Shown here: positions 42,553 through 51,305 of the stretch, one piece after another
Numbering within the stretch: the stretch's first letter is position 1
Layout: each line of letters opens with the position of its first letter
Assembly (NCBI RefSeq): GCF_902859855.1
Contig: NZ_CADIKH010000019.1
Location: 102,908 to 166,907 of the forward strand
Reading direction: 5' to 3'
DNA from: Paraburkholderia humisilvae
Lineage (GTDB): Bacteria > Pseudomonadota > Gammaproteobacteria > Burkholderiales > Burkholderiaceae
DNA: 64,000 bases
The notes under the pieces: generated by a model
Seen by the model: the letters and a program-made list of their open reading frames with translations, nothing else
What the model was told of the DNA's origin: nothing
Databases searched by the model: none
Made by a program: the position numbers and the translations under genes

Positions 42553-42933
42553 TTAGCTGCCAAAGAAGATATTGCAATAGCTGACCGGGCCTACGCACGT
42601 TTGCGAAGGCTTCGAGTACGGCACGTGCTTGCCGGAATCCGATTTGCCAGATTCGGACATGCCGCCGACGGCGTTGTCCGTTTGCGTAGCGGCGGCCGTG
42701 TTGGCGGGACTCGTGGTGTCCCCGGTCGCCGCGACATTGGCTTCGGCAACCTGAATGTCTTGAGGATAGCGCGCGTCGGCGGCGGTCAACGGGTTGTAGC
42801 CCGCCTGTTCAAGTTGAACCAGTTCGGCGCGCACTTGCGCGCGAGTGAGACCCTGGTCCGCGCTTTGTGCGAAGCCCAAAACCGGAGCCGTCAGTGCGGC
42901 CGCGGTGACCAGAAGAGTGGCGATCGTTTTCAT
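42553..42933 (-). CDS. DUF4148 domain protein with C-terminal CVGPVSYC motif
   Basis: A 126-residue exported protein: signal peptide (MKTIATLLVTAAALTAPVL, GFAQ cleavage), then the DUF4148 helix-turn region TRAQVRAELVQLEQAGY and NPLTAADARYPQDIQ, a Thr/Ala/Ser-rich linker, and the ending CVGPVSYCNIFFGS (two Cys at 42595-42597 and 42574-42576). The function of DUF4148 is unknown; it is abundant in Burkholderia and often single-copy or clustered. It is 65 bases downstream of the second DUF4148 gene on the same strand. Confidence 0.9.
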   Translation of the reverse strand: MKTIATLLVTAAALTAPVLGFAQSADQGLTRAQVRAELVQLEQAGYNPLTAADARYPQDIQVAEANVAATGDTTSPANTAAATQTDNAVGGMSESGKSDSGKHVPYSKPSQTCVGPVSYCNIFFGS

Positions 42934-42998
42934 GATGGCATTCCCAATAAGTTGAGTGAGTCGCTATTGCGCGGCGCTGGCTTCAGTCGACGACCGGA

Positions 42999-43328
42999 TT
43001 AGCCGCCGACGTACGGGTTGCAGAAGCTGACCGGGCCGACGCAACTCGCCGGGTTGATCGCGGTGTGATGGCCCGTCTGGCTTGTGCCCGCCATGCCGGC
43101 GCCGACGCCGCTATCGTTCTGTTGTTGCATGCGAGCGACCTGTTGCGCGTAGATCGGGCTGACGTCCGGATACGACGCGTCGGTGACGAAGCGCGAACCG
43201 TTGTTCTCCGCCTGGATCAGTTCCTGACGCACTTCAGCGCGCGTCTTTTCCCCGGCCGATGCGCTATTGACGATGCCAAACGATGTGAAGGCGATCAAGG
43301 AAAGGCCGATAAGCATTTTCGCGTTCAT
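42999..43328 (-). CDS. DUF4148 domain protein with C-terminal CVGPVSFC motif
   Basis: A 109-residue exported protein: signal peptide (MNAKMLIGLSLIAFTSFGI, VNSASA), the DUF4148 helix TRAEVRQELIQAENNGSRF with SYPDVSPIYAQQVARMQQQ, and the ending CVGPVSFCNPYVGG (Cys pair at 43041-43043 and 43020-43022). It is the first gene of a two-gene DUF4148 unit and shares the Cys-x6-Cys tail with its neighbour and with the peptide gene at 2783-3064. Function unknown. Confidence 0.9.
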   Translation of the reverse strand: MNAKMLIGLSLIAFTSFGIVNSASAGEKTRAEVRQELIQAENNGSRFVTDASYPDVSPIYAQQVARMQQQNDSGVGAGMAGTSQTGHHTAINPASCVGPVSFCNPYVGG

Positions 43329-43394
43329 TTCGAATTCCTAAATAGAGTGAAAAGAATGTTCCGTCTCGTTGATGCGAACATTGGCTGTTCGCGT

Positions 43395-43549
43395 TTTATT
43401 CCCACTGGTCCGGCCGCGTCGCGGTGCAAGCGTCAGGCGTTACGAGAAGCAAAACACCGTATCGTCTGAATTTATTCCCGTATTCACTCGCGAGCATTGG
43501 GCTGCGTGCTACGTAGTGACAAACAAGGCGAATCCTTTCTTTATTCCCA
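43395..43549 (+). repeat. Three copies of TTTATTCCC upstream of DUF4148 genes
   Basis: TTTATTCCC(A/G) occurs at 43395-43404, 43471-43480 and 43540-43549 in the 413-base gap (43329-43741) before the DUF4148 unit, at spacings of 76 and 69 bases. They could be protein-binding sites or chance. The same gap also has an 11-base G-run at 43647-43657 near the FAD enzyme stop, a likely slippery or assembly-sensitive tract. No gene is seen. Confidence 0.35.
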
Positions 43550-43741
43550 CTTTTTTCAGAGAAGGGCATTCGGCGCCGGTGGAAGCGCTGGCGGAAAGGA
43601 CGGTGGGGCGACTGATTGCGGCGTGGGGCCAGTGACGAAGCGGCCCGGGGGGGGGGGCGGCGCCGCCATGCGCAACGCATGGCGGCCGCAGGAAGGCCGA
43701 TTTGCGCCGCTTGCGCACAATCGGCTATGGACGGCGACCGA

Positions 43742-45100
43742 CTAGGAAGAAGTGGCCTGCTGTTGCAACGCCTGTACCCGTTGCTGGAGTTCCTGCGTAT
43801 ACAGCAGATTGCCGGGCTTCAGCAGATGCCGGACTTCGACCATCAGCCGGTGAAGGTCGGCGTCCTGCACCGCAAGCTGCATGATGGCCGCCTGATACTC
43901 GGCACTCTGTTGCATGTCGGGTGGCCGGATGCCAGTCGTTTCCGGGTACGCGAGGTCGATCGACGCGGCTGTCCGCCACGGCGTATTCGCCAGTTTTTCA
44001 ATACCGTCGAGAAATTCCGGCCCGATCGTTTCCAGCGAGTCCGACTCGCCGTCGGTGCCCGCGAGCAGCGTGTGCAGCAGCTGCGCCTCCTTCGCGGCGA
44101 CCGTCATGCCCTGGCCGAACATCGGATTGATGTTGCAGGCGGCGTCGCCGATCGGCAGCAAGCCGACGGGGAAGTCGGGGATGCTCGTAAAGTGGCGTCG
44201 ACGGCTCTCGGGGTAACCGTAACGGATGACCGGCGTTTCCCGGCGGCCTCTACGCAATGCATCGCCGATCGTGCGCGTCGGCAGACCGTCGGCGAAGGCG
44301 AGAAACGCGTCTTCTTCGGTCGGCGGCAGGTCGCCGAAACGGCCGCCCACCACGACGTCCCAGAGGCCGTTTTCGCGTACCGATAGCAGACCCATGCGGC
44401 GTTGCTTCGGGGCTTTCCCAAACGAGATCACCAATTTGCAGTCCGGCTCTGCGCCGGGCGCAAACGTGTAGATGGCGGAACCGTAGGTAATGTCCGCGCC
44501 GATCACGGTTTCCTCGGGCATCGGGCGGCCGGTTGCCTTCAGGAACGCAAGCGTGGGCATGCCGCGTCCGCTTGCATCGACGACCAGCGTCGCGCTTGAC
44601 GTGTCGTGCCTGCCTTCGAGCGTTTCGAAGCGCACGCCCGCGACGCGATCGTTCTCATCGGCAACGATTTCGATCACACGGCACTTATCGCGCAACACGA
44701 CGTTCCGCCGCGTTAGCAACTGCTTGCGCAATTGCGTTTCGAGCAGTGGCCGTGACAACAGGTACGTGTAGACGTCCAGCTTGCGGCGCGGCAGTTCAGG
44801 TGTACCGGCCATCTCGAAGCGGACATCCGCGCCCACATCGGACTTTTGCGCGCCGGCCGCGAGGAGATGAGCCTCGAGGCCGGGAAACAGTTCGGAAAGC
44901 GCGGCCGAGCCGCCGGAGAGCAGCCCGTGAAGATGCCGGCCTTGTGCGACACCCGGCCTCGGACGCGCGTCGGCAGGCAACGGGTCGCGCTCGAGCACGG
45001 TCACCTGTTCGAAATAAGGGGAAAGCGCCGCTGCCGCAGCCAGGCCGCCGACGCCCGCGCCGATCACGATCGCGCGTTGTTCAGAAAAGCGATTTTTCAT
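43742..45100 (-). CDS. FAD-dependent oxidoreductase (monooxygenase/geranylgeranyl-reductase-like)
   Basis: A 452-residue flavoprotein started at ATG 45100 (GGAGCC upstream). N-terminal Rossmann fold VIGAGVGGLAAAAAL with the ribose-binding acidic residue (VLERDPLP), a conserved RHLHGLLSGG loop after it, and the GDA motif LPIGDAACNINPMFGQGM that contacts FAD. The fold is that of the PHBH/GGR superfamily, including aromatic hydroxylases and FAD-dependent halogenase-like proteins. A basic PHBH-type DG motif (GADITYGSAIY) lies centrally. Likely an NAD(P)H-dependent hydroxylase or reductase; the substrate is unknown. It is followed by nothing co-directional. Confidence 0.87.
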   Translation of the reverse strand: MKNRFSEQRAIVIGAGVGGLAAAAALSPYFEQVTVLERDPLPADARPRPGVAQGRHLHGLLSGGSAALSELFPGLEAHLLAAGAQKSDVGADVRFEMAGTPELPRRKLDVYTYLLSRPLLETQLRKQLLTRRNVVLRDKCRVIEIVADENDRVAGVRFETLEGRHDTSSATLVVDASGRGMPTLAFLKATGRPMPEETVIGADITYGSAIYTFAPGAEPDCKLVISFGKAPKQRRMGLLSVRENGLWDVVVGGRFGDLPPTEEDAFLAFADGLPTRTIGDALRRGRRETPVIRYGYPESRRRHFTSIPDFPVGLLPIGDAACNINPMFGQGMTVAAKEAQLLHTLLAGTDGESDSLETIGPEFLDGIEKLANTPWRTAASIDLAYPETTGIRPPDMQQSAEYQAAIMQLAVQDADLHRLMVEVRHLLKPGNLLYTQELQQRVQALQQQATSS

Positions 45101-45367
45101 TCCGGCTCCATGGATCAATCAATGAGTCGATCAGCAACACGAAAGGCCGATCCGCTGCTGATGTAACACCCATCGGGCGGGCTTATTCCTCGCTGACCGT
45201 GCTACGACATCCTATGCATCGGCGTGAATTTCGCTGCGGATCGGCTGCCTGCGAGCCCGATGCGATCGAGTGAACGCCTGGGTGCAGTGCCGATCCGAGA
45301 CGTCGGATAGAATGATTTCCCTTACATCGCGGTATCGTCGTTGAACGGGTGGGAGTGCAACGCGAAC

Positions 45368-45790
45368 ATGGAAGGTAATTGGAAGTTTCAGCTAAGAATC
45401 ATGGTGTCCGCGCGCCTCGCGGCGCTGTTGCGCGGCGACCCTTCATGCGCGGCGCACCCGGCGCTTCACGACGTGCTGCACGGGTATGGTGCGTCGATGA
45501 TGTGCCTGTACGACTCGTTCGCCGAATATGTCGACGAGGCAGAGCGCGTCGGGCCGGAGAACTATCCGCTCTACGAGTGGACGCGGGACACGATCGAAAA
45601 CCCCGAGAAGAAGGCGAGGTACCTGGAAACCTTCACCGTCTACGTCGGTGACGAAGCGGTCTACGACCGGCACGTTGCCGATTCGCTGCAGACTGCGCTG
45701 TCCCGGCTGGTTGATCACGCGGAGATCAAGGGCGTTGCGCGTGTCGATACGAATCCGGCGAACCGGCAGCCACCCGCAACCCGGCAATAA
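45368..45790 (+). CDS. Conserved hypothetical protein
   Basis: A 140-residue soluble protein from ATG 45368; a TTG at 45341 would add nine residues. Recognisable text is WKFQLRIMVSARLAALLRG, HGYGASMMCLYDSFAEYVD and ENPEKKARYLETFTVYV. The sequence is predicted helical, with no signal peptide. It resembles a small group of Burkholderia proteins without assigned function. The gene is divergent from the FAD oxidoreductase, which may be its only linked partner. Confidence 0.7.
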   Translation: MEGNWKFQLRIMVSARLAALLRGDPSCAAHPALHDVLHGYGASMMCLYDSFAEYVDEAERVGPENYPLYEWTRDTIENPEKKARYLETFTVYVGDEAVYDRHVADSLQTALSRLVDHAEIKGVARVDTNPANRQPPATRQ

Positions 45791-46030
45791 AAAGGATGCG
45801 ACGCGGCTTTTTGCACCGCATGCGTGAAAGCGCACACGTCCAGGTTCGATTCGCCGAAGTCACGTACCATTCCTGACGCGCGTGCCACGCGGCGACCGGC
45901 TGTCGTTCGGCACAGGCCGTGGCCGGCGATCAGCGTGTGGGTGAACATTGTGTGACAGCAGTGCGCCCGTTGCCGCCATCGATGCATGCGCACGCCTGAC
46001 GAAAACAATCTGAATTCCGGAGAAACACAG

Positions 46031-47053
46031 ATGAAAGCAGTGGGTTATTACGAGCCTCTCGCCATCACCGAAGCGAAGGCGCTGATCGATCTCGACCTGC
46101 CGGACCCGCAATCGGGCGAACGCGACCTGATTGTCGAGGTTCGCGCGGTATCGGTGAATCCGGTCGACACCAAAGTGCGCAAGAGCCGCAAGGCGGAAGG
46201 CAACGCGCCGGTGGTGCTCGGTTGGGATGCAGCGGGCGTCGTGCGCAGCGTCGGTTCGAAGGTCACGCTATTCAAACCGGGCGATCGCGTCTGGTACGCG
46301 GGCACGCTGATGCGTCCGGGCACCAACAGCGAACTGCATGCTGTCGATGAGCGCATCGTCGGACGCATGCCGGACAGTATCGACTTCGCGGCGGCTGCGT
46401 CGTTGCCGCTGACAGCGGTGACCGCGTGGGAAATGCTGTTCGATCGGCTGCAAGTGCCGACGCTCGGCGACGCGGCCACCGGCGGTGTGTTGCTGATCGT
46501 CGGCGCCGCGGGCGGCGTCGGCTCGATCATGGTTCAGCTGGCGCGCAAGCTGACCGGACTGACCGTGATCGGCACCGCGTCGCGCCCGGAAACGCAACAG
46601 TGGGTGAAGGCGTTGGGCGCGCACCATGTGGTCGATCATACGAAGCCACTGGCCGCGGAGATCGCCCGCGTCGGCATTCGCGAAGCGCAATACGTCGCGT
46701 CGCTCACGCATACCGACCAGCATTTCGCGCAGATCGTCGAGGCGCTCGCGCCGCAAGGACGGCTCGGCCTGATCGACGACCCGGACATGATCGACGTGCG
46801 GCTGCTCAAGCGCAAGAGCGCATCGCTGCATTGGGAACTGATGTACACGCGCTCGATCTTCGACACGCCCGATGTGATCCGGCAGCACGAGATTCTGTGC
46901 AAGGTGGCCGAGCTGGTCGACAGCGGCATGCTCAAGACCACCACGGGCGAGCATTTCGGCAAGATCAACGCTGAGAATCTGCGGCGCGCGCACCAACTGC
47001 TCGAAAGCCATCGTGCGAAGGGCAAGATCGTGCTCGAAGGCTTCGGGCAATAA
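46031..47053 (+). CDS. Zinc-type alcohol dehydrogenase-like / quinone oxidoreductase family protein
   Basis: A 340-residue MDR-family protein from ATG 46031 with CCGGAG upstream. The N-terminal GroES-like domain (SVNPVDTKVRKSRKAEGNA, VLGWDAAGVV) lacks catalytic zinc Cys residues, as usual for this QOR-like subgroup (TIGR02817). The NADPH-binding domain carries LLIVGAAGGVGSIMVQLA and ALGAHHVVDH. It reduces quinones or activated enones in the cytoplasm. It stands alone between the hypothetical gene and the VirK gene. Confidence 0.93.
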   Translation: MKAVGYYEPLAITEAKALIDLDLPDPQSGERDLIVEVRAVSVNPVDTKVRKSRKAEGNAPVVLGWDAAGVVRSVGSKVTLFKPGDRVWYAGTLMRPGTNSELHAVDERIVGRMPDSIDFAAAASLPLTAVTAWEMLFDRLQVPTLGDAATGGVLLIVGAAGGVGSIMVQLARKLTGLTVIGTASRPETQQWVKALGAHHVVDHTKPLAAEIARVGIREAQYVASLTHTDQHFAQIVEALAPQGRLGLIDDPDMIDVRLLKRKSASLHWELMYTRSIFDTPDVIRQHEILCKVAELVDSGMLKTTTGEHFGKINAENLRRAHQLLESHRAKGKIVLEGFGQ

Positions 47054-47125
47054 CGGGCGCGCTGTGTTCGCTTCGTTGCGTGTGCAACGTTCCTTGCATG
47101 CTGCATGCAGCGCTTAGTGTGCCGG

Positions 47126-47641
47126 CTAGTGTGCTGCTGTTGCAACGAAGCGAATGCCCTGGTTGATCGTGCAACGATACGAGCCGCGCGACTGTGCGGT
47201 GTCGGCTCCCTGCGCGGCGAACGCGGCGTCGATGGTCACCGTGTTGTCCGGCGTCACATGGTAGCGAACGTATTCGGTTACCGGATGATTCTTCGGGTCG
47301 AGCGTTCGATGTTCGTCGATGAACGCGATATAGCGGCCGTCCGGAATCAGCCAGGCGTCGATGCGCATACCGCCGCGTAACGCCGGACCGGGCTTGCCGC
47401 TTTCAATGGACGTACAGCGGCTCAGATCGAGACGCACGTTGACGATGCTCCCGCCATCGGCCAACGCATGCTCCAGCGCGGTGTAGTCCGCAAGCGCGCC
47501 GGCGGGATTCGCGGCGCGTGCGCTCTCGCCGGGCACGGCCAGTGCCGCGATCAGCGCGATGCCCGCAACGCGCGTACAGACGGCGAACCTCGTGAATCGA
47601 CCCGTGTTCAGGCTTCGTTGCTGAGCCGGTTGGCAGAACAT
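47126..47641 (-). CDS. VirK family exported protein
   Basis: A 171-residue protein. The N terminus has a hydrophobic signal (AGIALIAALAVPGESARA, cleavage near ARAAN). The mature part matches VirK (PF06903): YTALEHALADGGSIVNVRL, DLSRC, RGGMRIDAWLIPDGRYIAF, DEHRTLDPKNHPVTEYVRY, HVTPDNTVTIDAAF and a final YRCTINQGIRF with a likely disulfide partner Cys. VirK proteins are small periplasmic proteins first noted in virulence regions of plant-associated bacteria; their role is unknown. It is convergent with the oxidoreductase gene. Confidence 0.85.
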   Translation of the reverse strand: MFCQPAQQRSLNTGRFTRFAVCTRVAGIALIAALAVPGESARAANPAGALADYTALEHALADGGSIVNVRLDLSRCTSIESGKPGPALRGGMRIDAWLIPDGRYIAFIDEHRTLDPKNHPVTEYVRYHVTPDNTVTIDAAFAAQGADTAQSRGSYRCTINQGIRFVATAAH

Positions 47642-48194
47642 GGTGTGTATCCTCCTGATTAGTGGTTACATGCGGGAATAGACGCGCGAATCGAGGCACG
47701 GCCGGATGTCGTGATTTCGCCTTGGTTCAACACGCGTACCCACAGGTTTATTCCTTCTTGTTCCTTCCCGGTGCGCCGCGGCGGAACGCGCAACCATTGC
47801 ATGACCCCCCTATACACGCGTATGCGTGCGCTAAGCCGATGAACGACCGGACGACACTCACCGATGATGGTTGGGGTCGAAAAGGACGTCTAAGCTTGGT
47901 TCATCGGGCCTCAAATCCGGGGCACGCGTGGTTTGGGGGTTGTCATGCTGAACGTTCTGCATCACTGGATCTACATCGGAAGCAACGCATACGACGAGTA
48001 CACATTCGTGCCGTGGCTGAACAAGAACGTGTACAGGCGCACGGTCGAACTCAGCCGGATCTGCATCCAGTAAGCGCGCCGGCCGCGCGCGTCGCGTGAC
48101 ACGTCGTCCGCGCGCGATCGATGGGCGTGATTGACTGGACTTGAGCGGACTGTCAACATGAAGCGCTTCTGCACAACGAGACTCCACTCTTCGC
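47642..48194. other. Intergenic region before frameshifted LysR gene
   Basis: This 553-base gap is the upstream region of VirK (minus) and of the LysR pseudogene (plus). Apart from the small open frame at 47945-48073 I recognise nothing. There are T-rich stretches near 47743-47765 (TTTATTCCTTCTTGTTCC) that may belong to the VirK promoter. Confidence 0.4.
47945..48073 (+). CDS. Possible small protein (42 residues)
   Basis: ATG 47945 to TAA 48073 encodes MLNVLHHWIYIGSNAYDEY... with many aromatic residues, a more protein-like composition than the other short frames of this gap. A GGGGG stretch lies just upstream in place of a ribosome site. It has no signal or membrane segment that I can identify. 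It may be a fortuitous frame. Confidence 0.3.
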   Translation: MLNVLHHWIYIGSNAYDEYTFVPWLNKNVYRRTVELSRICIQ

Positions 48195-49108
48195 ATGCGC
48201 GCGCCTCAACACCTGAATGCGCTGCGAGCCTTCGAAGCCGTGGCGCGCCACCTGAGCTACGTGGGCGCAGCCGACGAATTGCACGTGACCCCGGCGGCCG
48301 TCGGGCAATTGATACGCGGCCTCGAAGAGACGCTCGACGTCGAGCTCTTTCATCGCGCCCCGTCGGGTCCGTCGCGGCTCATGCTGACCGATGCGGCACG
48401 GGCCGTGATCCCCGATCTGCAGGCCGGCTTCGATCTGCTGTCGACCGCGGTCGAACGGCTCAAGGCGAGCAAGGCGCGCATCACGATCACAGTCACCGTG
48501 CCGCCCGCGTTCGCTCACAAGTGGTTTTTGCCGCGCGTCGAACGGTTCCAGCAACGCCACCCTACTACGATCTGCGCATCGATACGAACGGTCAGCTCGT
48601 CGATTTCACCGCGGACCGGGTCGACGCGGGCATTCGTTATGGCGCCGGGCACTGGCCGGATCTCGATGCGACTTTCCTGTTGCGCGACGAGTACTTTCCG
48701 GTTTGCAGTCCGGCGCTGCTCGCCGGTGCGCATCCGCTGCGCGCGCCGCAAGACCTGACATTCCATCCGCTGATTCACGATACGTCGATGCGTGCCGCGC
48801 CGGTATTTCCGACCTGGCGGTCGTGGCTGCGGTGGGCGAAGTTGCCGGAACTCGTCGACTGCGATCGCGGTTTGCAGATCAACGATTCGGCCGCGGCGCT
48901 GCAGACCGCAATCTCGGGTCTCGGCGTCGCGCTGGGGCGCACGACGCTGGTGGAGCGGGATCTGGCGGAAGGGCGCCTGGTGCGTCCGTTCGGCGACGCG
49001 CAAAGCTGCGAGCTTGCCTACTATGTGGTGCATCGGAAAGAAAGCGCCCAGACGCCGCCGATCATTGCGTTCAAGGAGTGGCTGATCGACGAAGCGAGCC
49101 GCCACTAG
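48195..49108 (+). pseudogene. LysR family regulator with internal frameshift
   Basis: The N-terminal part (ATG 48195 to about 48560) encodes a GcvA-like helix-turn-helix (FEAVARHLSYVGAADELHV, LFHRAPSGPSRLMLTDAAR) and the start of the effector domain (VERFQQRHP). The rest continues in another frame from about 48563 (YYDLRIDTNGQLVDFTAD) to TAG at 49106-49108. One missing base at about 48561-48562 would restore a single frame of about 304 residues. It is therefore a recent frameshift or a sequencing error; if real, the regulator is inactive. The neighbours do not reveal the target. Confidence 0.85.
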
Positions 49109-49314
49109 CCGGCGCGCGGCTGCGGCATCGGTGCTGCAAAGGCGGCGGTCTTCCAATAGACTGTGCGCTGCGCGCAGTTGCCGAAGCGGACCGAGGTTCC
49201 GGACCGGGACCCAGCAACCCGCGCGTGAGGCGCCGGCGCAACGAATCGCAAGGTGCGCGATGGCGCCTCTTTTGTCAGAACATCCAGATAAAAGCGGGGG
49301 GCGCGTTGCAAAGG

Positions 49315-50058
49315 GTGATCCATATACGGCCATGGCCTTATTTCGCGGCGCTTGCGCTGACGCTGATGTTTTATGCGAACAACGTTGCCGCGCAACACAA
49401 GCCCGATACCGCGTTCCACAGCGACGACCCGGTTGCCGTGCGCGCCGCGCTGACCGGCAAGCCGGAAGACGCGGGTAAGCGTTCCATTGCCGCCCGGCTG
49501 CACGATCTCGTCGCCGCGCTTCCGCATCGCGCGTCGCATCGCGAGGCCGCGTCCAGCGTCGATCCCGAGGAGCGCAGCTTCGTATTCGTCGTGAACGCGC
49601 CGCTCGGCATCCTTTACGAGTCGCGCACGCATCTCCTGAAAGTGGACGTGCCGCTCGCCGATGACGAACGGCCCGGCTACATTGTGCTGAAGAAAACCGT
49701 CACCGGATCGAGCGGCCGGCGCCTCGTGATCGCGCCTGATGCGAAGGCGAAAGGCTACGTTCAGACCATCGACCGCATCGAGCTCGAAACCGCGGGCAAG
49801 CGCGCCACCGCGCACGGCCGGCTCAGGTTGTCGCAGTCCGCGTTCGCGGCGGCGAACGGCGATTTCGCGATTGCGCTGGTGTGTCATCTGGTGCCGCCGT
49901 ATCTGACCGACCGGCACGATCATCAGGACCCGACCGACGATGAACCGACCGACATCACAACGCGAACCTCGACGCTGTATGCCAATGTCGATGAAGTCTG
50001 GCTGATCGATGTCGGTGACGGCAGTGTGCTGTCGACGAGTCTGCGCCTGACGAAGTAG
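49315..50058 (+). CDS. Exported protein of unknown function
   Basis: A 247-residue protein with likely GTG start at 49315 (TTG 49306 also possible). The first 27 residues form a signal peptide (IRPWPYFAALALTLMFY, NVAAQ). The mature part is predicted mostly beta, with RSFVFVVNAPLGILYESRTH, PGYIVLKKTVTGSSG, DFAIALVCHLVPPYLTD and a final VDEVWLIDVGDGSVLSTSLR. I do not recognise the family. It is convergent with the LysR gene at 50108 and follows the LysR pseudogene. Confidence 0.75.
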   Translation: MIHIRPWPYFAALALTLMFYANNVAAQHKPDTAFHSDDPVAVRAALTGKPEDAGKRSIAARLHDLVAALPHRASHREAASSVDPEERSFVFVVNAPLGILYESRTHLLKVDVPLADDERPGYIVLKKTVTGSSGRRLVIAPDAKAKGYVQTIDRIELETAGKRATAHGRLRLSQSAFAAANGDFAIALVCHLVPPYLTDRHDHQDPTDDEPTDITTRTSTLYANVDEVWLIDVGDGSVLSTSLRLTK

Positions 50059-50064
50059 CCCGTG

Positions 50065-50088
50065 GCCTCGCCGGGTTGACCGCGAGGC
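50065..50088. terminator. Hairpin between convergent genes
   Basis: GCCTCGC (50065-50071) and GCGAGGC (50082-50088) form a 7-bp stem with a 10-base loop in the 49-base gap between the exported protein gene and the LysR gene. Confidence 0.5.
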
Positions 50089-50107
50089 GACCGCGTCAGC
50101 TGCGTCG

Positions 50108-51040
50108 TTACGGTGCGCCGGGCGAGCCGCGCACCGCGAGCTTTTCCACGAGGAACTCGACGAACGCGCGCACCCGCGATGACAGATGCCGCGCATGCGG
50201 GTATAGCAGAATGAACGGCCGCGAACGGCCGCCCTTGTCCTTCAACACCTCGACAAGCCGCCCTTCGCGCAAATCCGCGTCGACCACAAACCGGTAGGTC
50301 TGAAAGAGGCCGGCGTCGTGGCGCGCAAGCGTCGCGCCGGCCAACACGTCGCCCGATGCGCCGTAGCCGCCGTGCGGCACCAGTTCGAGTTCTTCGCCGT
50401 TGTCGTTGAAAATCCAGGGCACCGGACGGCCGCTGCTCGGCAACTCGAACTGGATGCAATCGTGCATCTGCAACTCATCGATCGACTGCGGCGTACCCGA
50501 GCGCTTCAGATAAGCGGGCGACGCGACGATCACGAGCTCCGCGTCTTCGAGCTTGCGTGCGATCAGGTTTGAATCGACTGGCGCCTTGCCGCGAATCGCG
50601 AGGTCGAAGGCTTCATCGGCGAAGTCGATGTTGCGGTTGCTGAGGTGCGTGTCGACCTGCACGTTGGGAAAGCGCTCACGAAACTCGGCGAGCAACGGCA
50701 GCACGCGATAGTGCCCGTACGGCGTCGGCATGCTGATGCGCAGCAGGCCGCCCGGCGCGGTCTGCTGACCGGTCACTTCGCGCTCGGCGTCGACCAGCTG
50801 GTTGAGCGCCGAGCGGCATTGTTCGAAATAGTGGCGCCCGGCATCGGTCAGGCGGATCTGGCGCGTCGTGCGTACGAAGAGCCTTACGCCGAGCCGTTCC
50901 TCGAGTCGCGCAATCGAGCGGCTGACGGCCGCTGGCGTGACGCTCGCGGCGGTCGCGGCGAGCGTGAAGCTGCCGAGCTCGGCGGCCAGGCAAAAGAGTT
51001 CGATGCTGCCCAGCAGAAGGTCGTCGAATTGTCGCTGCAT
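50108..51040 (-). CDS. LysR family transcriptional regulator
   Basis: A 310-residue regulator started at ATG 51040 (MQRQFDDLLLGSIELFCLA); upstream in-frame ATGs at 51094 and 51061 give unusual extensions. The helix-turn-helix is FTLAATAASVTPAAVSRSI with LFVRTTRQIRLTDAGRHYF. The effector domain begins at GGLLRISMPTPYGHYRVLP. It belongs to the same CrgA-like group as the LysR at 1016. Upstream (51089-51215, same strand) lies an SDR remnant, suggesting an older regulator-target pair that has decayed. Confidence 0.92.
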   Translation of the reverse strand: MQRQFDDLLLGSIELFCLAAELGSFTLAATAASVTPAAVSRSIARLEERLGVRLFVRTTRQIRLTDAGRHYFEQCRSALNQLVDAEREVTGQQTAPGGLLRISMPTPYGHYRVLPLLAEFRERFPNVQVDTHLSNRNIDFADEAFDLAIRGKAPVDSNLIARKLEDAELVIVASPAYLKRSGTPQSIDELQMHDCIQFELPSSGRPVPWIFNDNGEELELVPHGGYGASGDVLAGATLARHDAGLFQTYRFVVDADLREGRLVEVLKDKGGRSRPFILLYPHARHLSSRVRAFVEFLVEKLAVRGSPGAP

Positions 51041-51088
51041 CGCAGAGTGCCTCGGGCTTTGCATTCGGGTGTACCGGGTGTCCGAGCT

Positions 51089-51215
51089 TACCACTTGGCC
51101 GACGTGGCGCTACCGTCGACCGCCAGCACAGCGCCGGTCGTGAACCGCGCATCGGTCCAGATAAAACATCGCGTCGACGATATCCTGCTCTTGCCCGTTC
51201 TCGCAGCCGCAACTG
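51089..51215 (-). pseudogene. Short remnant of an SDR gene (C terminus)
   Basis: The minus strand encodes QDIVDAMFYL and, in a shifted frame, TDARFTTGAVLAVDGSATS with AKW and a TAA at 51091-51089. This is the C-terminal signature of SDR enzymes (ARFTTGAVLxVDGG...KW), about 40 residues long with a frameshift near 51150. The rest of the gene is gone. Confidence 0.6.
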
Positions 51216-51305
51216 CCCGCTAACGCGACGGTCGTGCTGGTCGTGACTGCGCAGAGGGAGCGGACGCGTTGATCGCGGGTCGCCCCGCGTCAGCTCGGGG
51301 AAGCG

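Noticed and set aside
43396..43680. Short frames around the G-run upstream of the FAD gene
   Set aside because: Arg/Pro-rich, no ribosome sites, no similarity; the region is regulatory.
45789..45812. AAAAAG...CTTTTT repeat after the hypothetical gene as a terminator
   Set aside because: The arms are only A/T-rich and the stem would be weak; not counted as a feature.
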